Part shown: one piece after another, positions 60,911-64,000 of the stretch
Layout: each line of letters begins with the position of its first letter
Position numbering within the stretch: position 1 is the stretch's first letter
Position numbers and translations under genes: made by a program
Notes under the pieces: model-generated
Told to the model about the DNA's origin: nothing
What the model saw: the letters and a program-made list of their open reading frames with translations, nothing else
The model's database searches: none
Source: Trochalopteron elliotii
Lineage: Eukaryota; Chordata; Aves; Passeriformes; Leiothrichidae
NCBI GenBank assembly: GCA_024734555.1
Contig: JANPWX010019221.1
Span: 218,719-282,718, forward strand
DNA length: 64,000 bases
Direction: 5' to 3'

Positions 60911-63900
60911 CTACTTCTTGTAAAATGAAACTTTATTCTAAAATGTATCCAAAATTGCAAGACACAAGCACCATTAAACAGATAAATAGACATATATTTA
61001 TGTACAGAGAGCATCAAAACACAAAACAATTGTTAATATAATTCTTATACCATTTTAATGAGTATCCATCAATAAAACTTTACAATTTAAAGGAGACTTT
61101 TCAGTTGCAAAACAGTTGTAAAATCATATGTATAAATTATGTTTACTACAATTCCAATAACAGAGGCAAAGTAAAATACAAAAATAATAATCAATACTGC
61201 AAATTCAAATACAAACCCCAAAAGTAATGCTGCACAGGTACGTATGTACACTGGATGAATTCATGCAGCCAGGCAGTGCAACAAATTAACTGCTGAGTTT
61301 AACTTATCACAAAATGGAATCACCATGTCATCGGCAAACAGAAGAAAATATACTTTTGTAATAAATCATAGTGCATTTTGAAGTTAGACTTTATAAAATG
61401 ATTGTTGAGTGATATACTTCTAATATTCCCCATGTGATCTGAGATCCCCCCAACTCCTTTTTTCACAAAATAAAATACAAATGACAAAAGCTAAAAACCC
61501 CACTGTAGAACAGAGTCTGAAGTACTGGTACCATCTTGAACACATTTGTTTTAATTCTCGGTATCAGACTTGTTTGCAAGTGTCCGTGTCCACAGGGACA
61601 CGCGTTTTTCCTTGCTACCAGAAGTAAATCTTTCACGCTCCAATGCTATCTCCATAAACTGCATCTCACACGATGCTTAGACTGCACTGGTTTGAAGAGA
61701 CACAGCTGAGCCTTGAAAAAAGAACCCTTAAATCCCTATGAAGCACAGAGAGAGTAAATGGAGGATAGAGAGACCTCATTATTCCTGAAGCTCCTATCCC
61801 TAATTGCTTTAATTACATAAACAGAGATTAGCATAAGAGGCTTTTATGGCTTGGGTGAAATTTCTGCTAATTTGCTGGGCAAGTGCAAAGCCCATGTCTC
61901 TCCACAGGGCTTTGCCTTTCACAGTGCAGAGGGCTACAGACTCTTTTGGTTGGTGAAAGGAAGCCTCAGGTAACTATATAGAAAAATACCTCTGCAGTGA
62001 AAATGTGGAAAAGAAACAAAAATCAAAACAGAACCCCTGGAAAACGGTGACTTCTTGTGTAACAAAAACATGGCTGTCACCTTTCAGGTCTGTGTTGGTT
62101 GGTATAGCATGAACACGTAGATAAAACTGGTTAAGTGTCAAAATTATATGAGATACAATTACACAGTCTGACACTTTTTTCCTTAAAATCTTAAGTGATA
62201 AGCACGCTCAGTGTTTTCACTAGGAAATTACTGCTAAAATGCTACATTTCGTTGCTGAAAAGACATTTATAGCAGCCTGTAAACTACTGAAGAGTTGCTC
62301 CCTGCATCCTTTGTGCTTCCAAAACTCCCCTTTGAGCCATCACTAACTTCTGAGTTAATGGGAGTTTTGAGCAAAAAAGGGATGCAGAAAACCACCTGTA
62401 TTGGGTAAATAATGTTGCAATTTATACAGCAGCTCTTCAGATTTTCCAACATGCAAACACGTGTAGAGAGAAGCTAAGAGACAGCATGCACTGCAGTGTT
62501 ATGTCATTGTGCTTATGTCTGCTGAGGGCACTATGGCATTTTCACTCAGAAAAACAGAAATGTTAGCCCCAGAAGACTAAAAGAGCCAATATTAATGAAG
62601 CCATCAGCTACTGTTGTAGTAAAGAACGCCCCAAAAGAGGGAGGAAGTTTGTCTGCTTGTAGCGTATATATACTGAAGCTGAAGAGAATTACAAAGGCAC
62701 AATACAAGCCTATATTTCTGGTAAATTACATATATTCATAAATTTCTGCTCATACCACCTCAAGATGGTGAATGGTACAATAACAACCGAAGGTAAAAAT
62801 GTTAATTGAAAGTGAAGCTCTACAAATAAAGGACTGTTGGAGAACACAGCTCATTACTTGCTACATTTCTACTCTTCCTGGGTGGTGAGCTTATCCACCT
62901 TTCCTCCACTGGCTGACAACAACATGGTCATCCAGTGAGAAAACTGGAACACTGTCAGATGACAGACAGGCTGTCAGTGAGTGGCTGCCACAACAATCTT
63001 TCCCACTGCTTTACCTTTGGCTCAGAATTCACAGAGAAACCAGGAACAGCAACTGGAAATTCATACCCATTTTCATGCAGAGCTGAGGCTGAGATAATCC
63101 ATGAAGGTAGCATTTTGGTTAACTTCAGCACTCAAAAATATTGAACAGCAGAGCAGGAATTGTACCAGCTCATCATAAGAAACAAATCTCAAGTTTCTAT
63201 TCAAAGCTACACAAGATCTGTGTCATTTCCAACAACGAATGACTCACATCTTAGGAAATAAAGTGAATGGATCAATACTGCTCCTGTTTAAACTCATAAA
63301 AAGTGACACCACTTTTGTGTGATGAAATTACAGGGCAACTGTGGAGGCGACTGCTGTCCCAGCCCAGCTCTGAGAACGTGGATGCTTGATGAAGGTGAAA
63401 GGTGCAGCTACAACGTTTGAGTTTTAACCTTGAGCTGTTTCTCAGCTTGTCACAACAACTGGCACAACTGCTGTTCAGGATTTCGTACCGGCAGGTAATG
63501 GAGGAAGGTATCAAGGGGAACTAGAGGAGGAACCTGCTGGAAGCAGGCTCTGCTAACCCGCAGTAACGCTGCCTGCAAATCTGCTCTATCTGACATGGGA
63601 TATTCCTTTATCTCCAAACCAGCACACCAAATCCCAACAAGTTTATCACAAGTTTCCCTTCAAAAAACCTTTCCTAAACTGCCATTACTACTTGTATTCT
63701 CAGAATCTTCAATCAGGACCTCCTAAATTTATTCCTTAAAGCTCTCAGGAAAGGAATCTTTAGCCACACCTGGAAAGTATGAACATTAATACCTTAGTTA
63801 CAAGCTCACAGCCGAATTTAAAAGCTGCATATACTATTGCTGGTGTTGATTGATCTATGCAATGGTTTCTCCCTGTGTTGCTTCCAATGAAAATCAGTGC

Positions 63901-64000
63901 AGGTAACAAGGAAGCCCGCTTAACAAATAAAGGTAAGGATTCCTAGGCAGGGGTAATTCCTCTAGAAATGTTTCAACAAGTTGCAAGTCCAAGCTACAGC
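60911..64000 (-). other. AT-rich region, possible SSBP2 3' UTR on the minus strand
   Basis: No coding exon was found. On the minus strand AATAAA lies at 60937-60932, and another at about 63733-63728. In mammals SSBP2 is the next gene past ACOT12 on the same strand with its 3' end toward ACOT12, so this long repeat-poor AT-rich stretch could be its 3' UTR or flank. I looked for the conserved SSBP C-terminus and did not find it, so the assignment is a synteny guess. Confidence 0.25.

Overview
This is vertebrate nuclear DNA, almost certainly from a bird and probably a songbird. The genes have introns with GT-AG borders. The interspersed repeats are CR1 LINE 3' ends and avian-type solo LTRs (one begins TGTCTTGGTTTA when read on its own strand), the introns are short, and the decoded proteins match avian or mammalian orthologues. 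The gene order CKMT2 (+), ZCCHC9 (+), ACOT12 (-) matches human 5q14, a block that corresponds to the avian Z chromosome. Chromosome identity is inference; gene identity is read from the exons.

Layout. 1-4945: upstream flank and 5' part of CKMT2, with an LTR ending about 27 bp before the first coding exon. 4946-19547: CKMT2, nine coding exons that join without a break into a 419-residue sarcomeric mitochondrial creatine kinase, with a poly(A) signal at 19638. 19665-25675: intergenic, with a CR1 fragment and low-complexity tracts. 25676-31730: a CR1 copy, a CpG-rich promoter interrupted by a 100-N gap, and ZCCHC9, five coding exons and 231 residues with four CCHC zinc knuckles. 31750-34488: intergenic, with a complete 664-bp solo LTR flanked by a 5-bp target duplication. 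34489-57261: ACOT12 on the minus strand, fifteen coding exons encoding two hotdog thioesterase domains and a START domain; its start codon is lost in a 341-N gap. 57603-58420: ACOT12 upstream side with a purine-rich minisatellite and a CR1 copy. 58420-64000: no coding exon seen; by synteny the right edge may approach the 3' end of SSBP2 on the minus strand.

The three genes do not form a pathway. CKMT2 buffers ATP as phosphocreatine in muscle mitochondria, ZCCHC9 is a nuclear/nucleolar zinc-knuckle protein, and ACOT12 hydrolyses cytosolic acetyl-CoA. I found no undescribed system. The most unusual structure is the effect of transposons on gene architecture: two LTRs of one family bracket the first coding exon of CKMT2, an antisense LTR with a TATA box lies 135 bp inside ZCCHC9 intron 1, and a sense-strand LTR lies where ACOT12 transcription should end.
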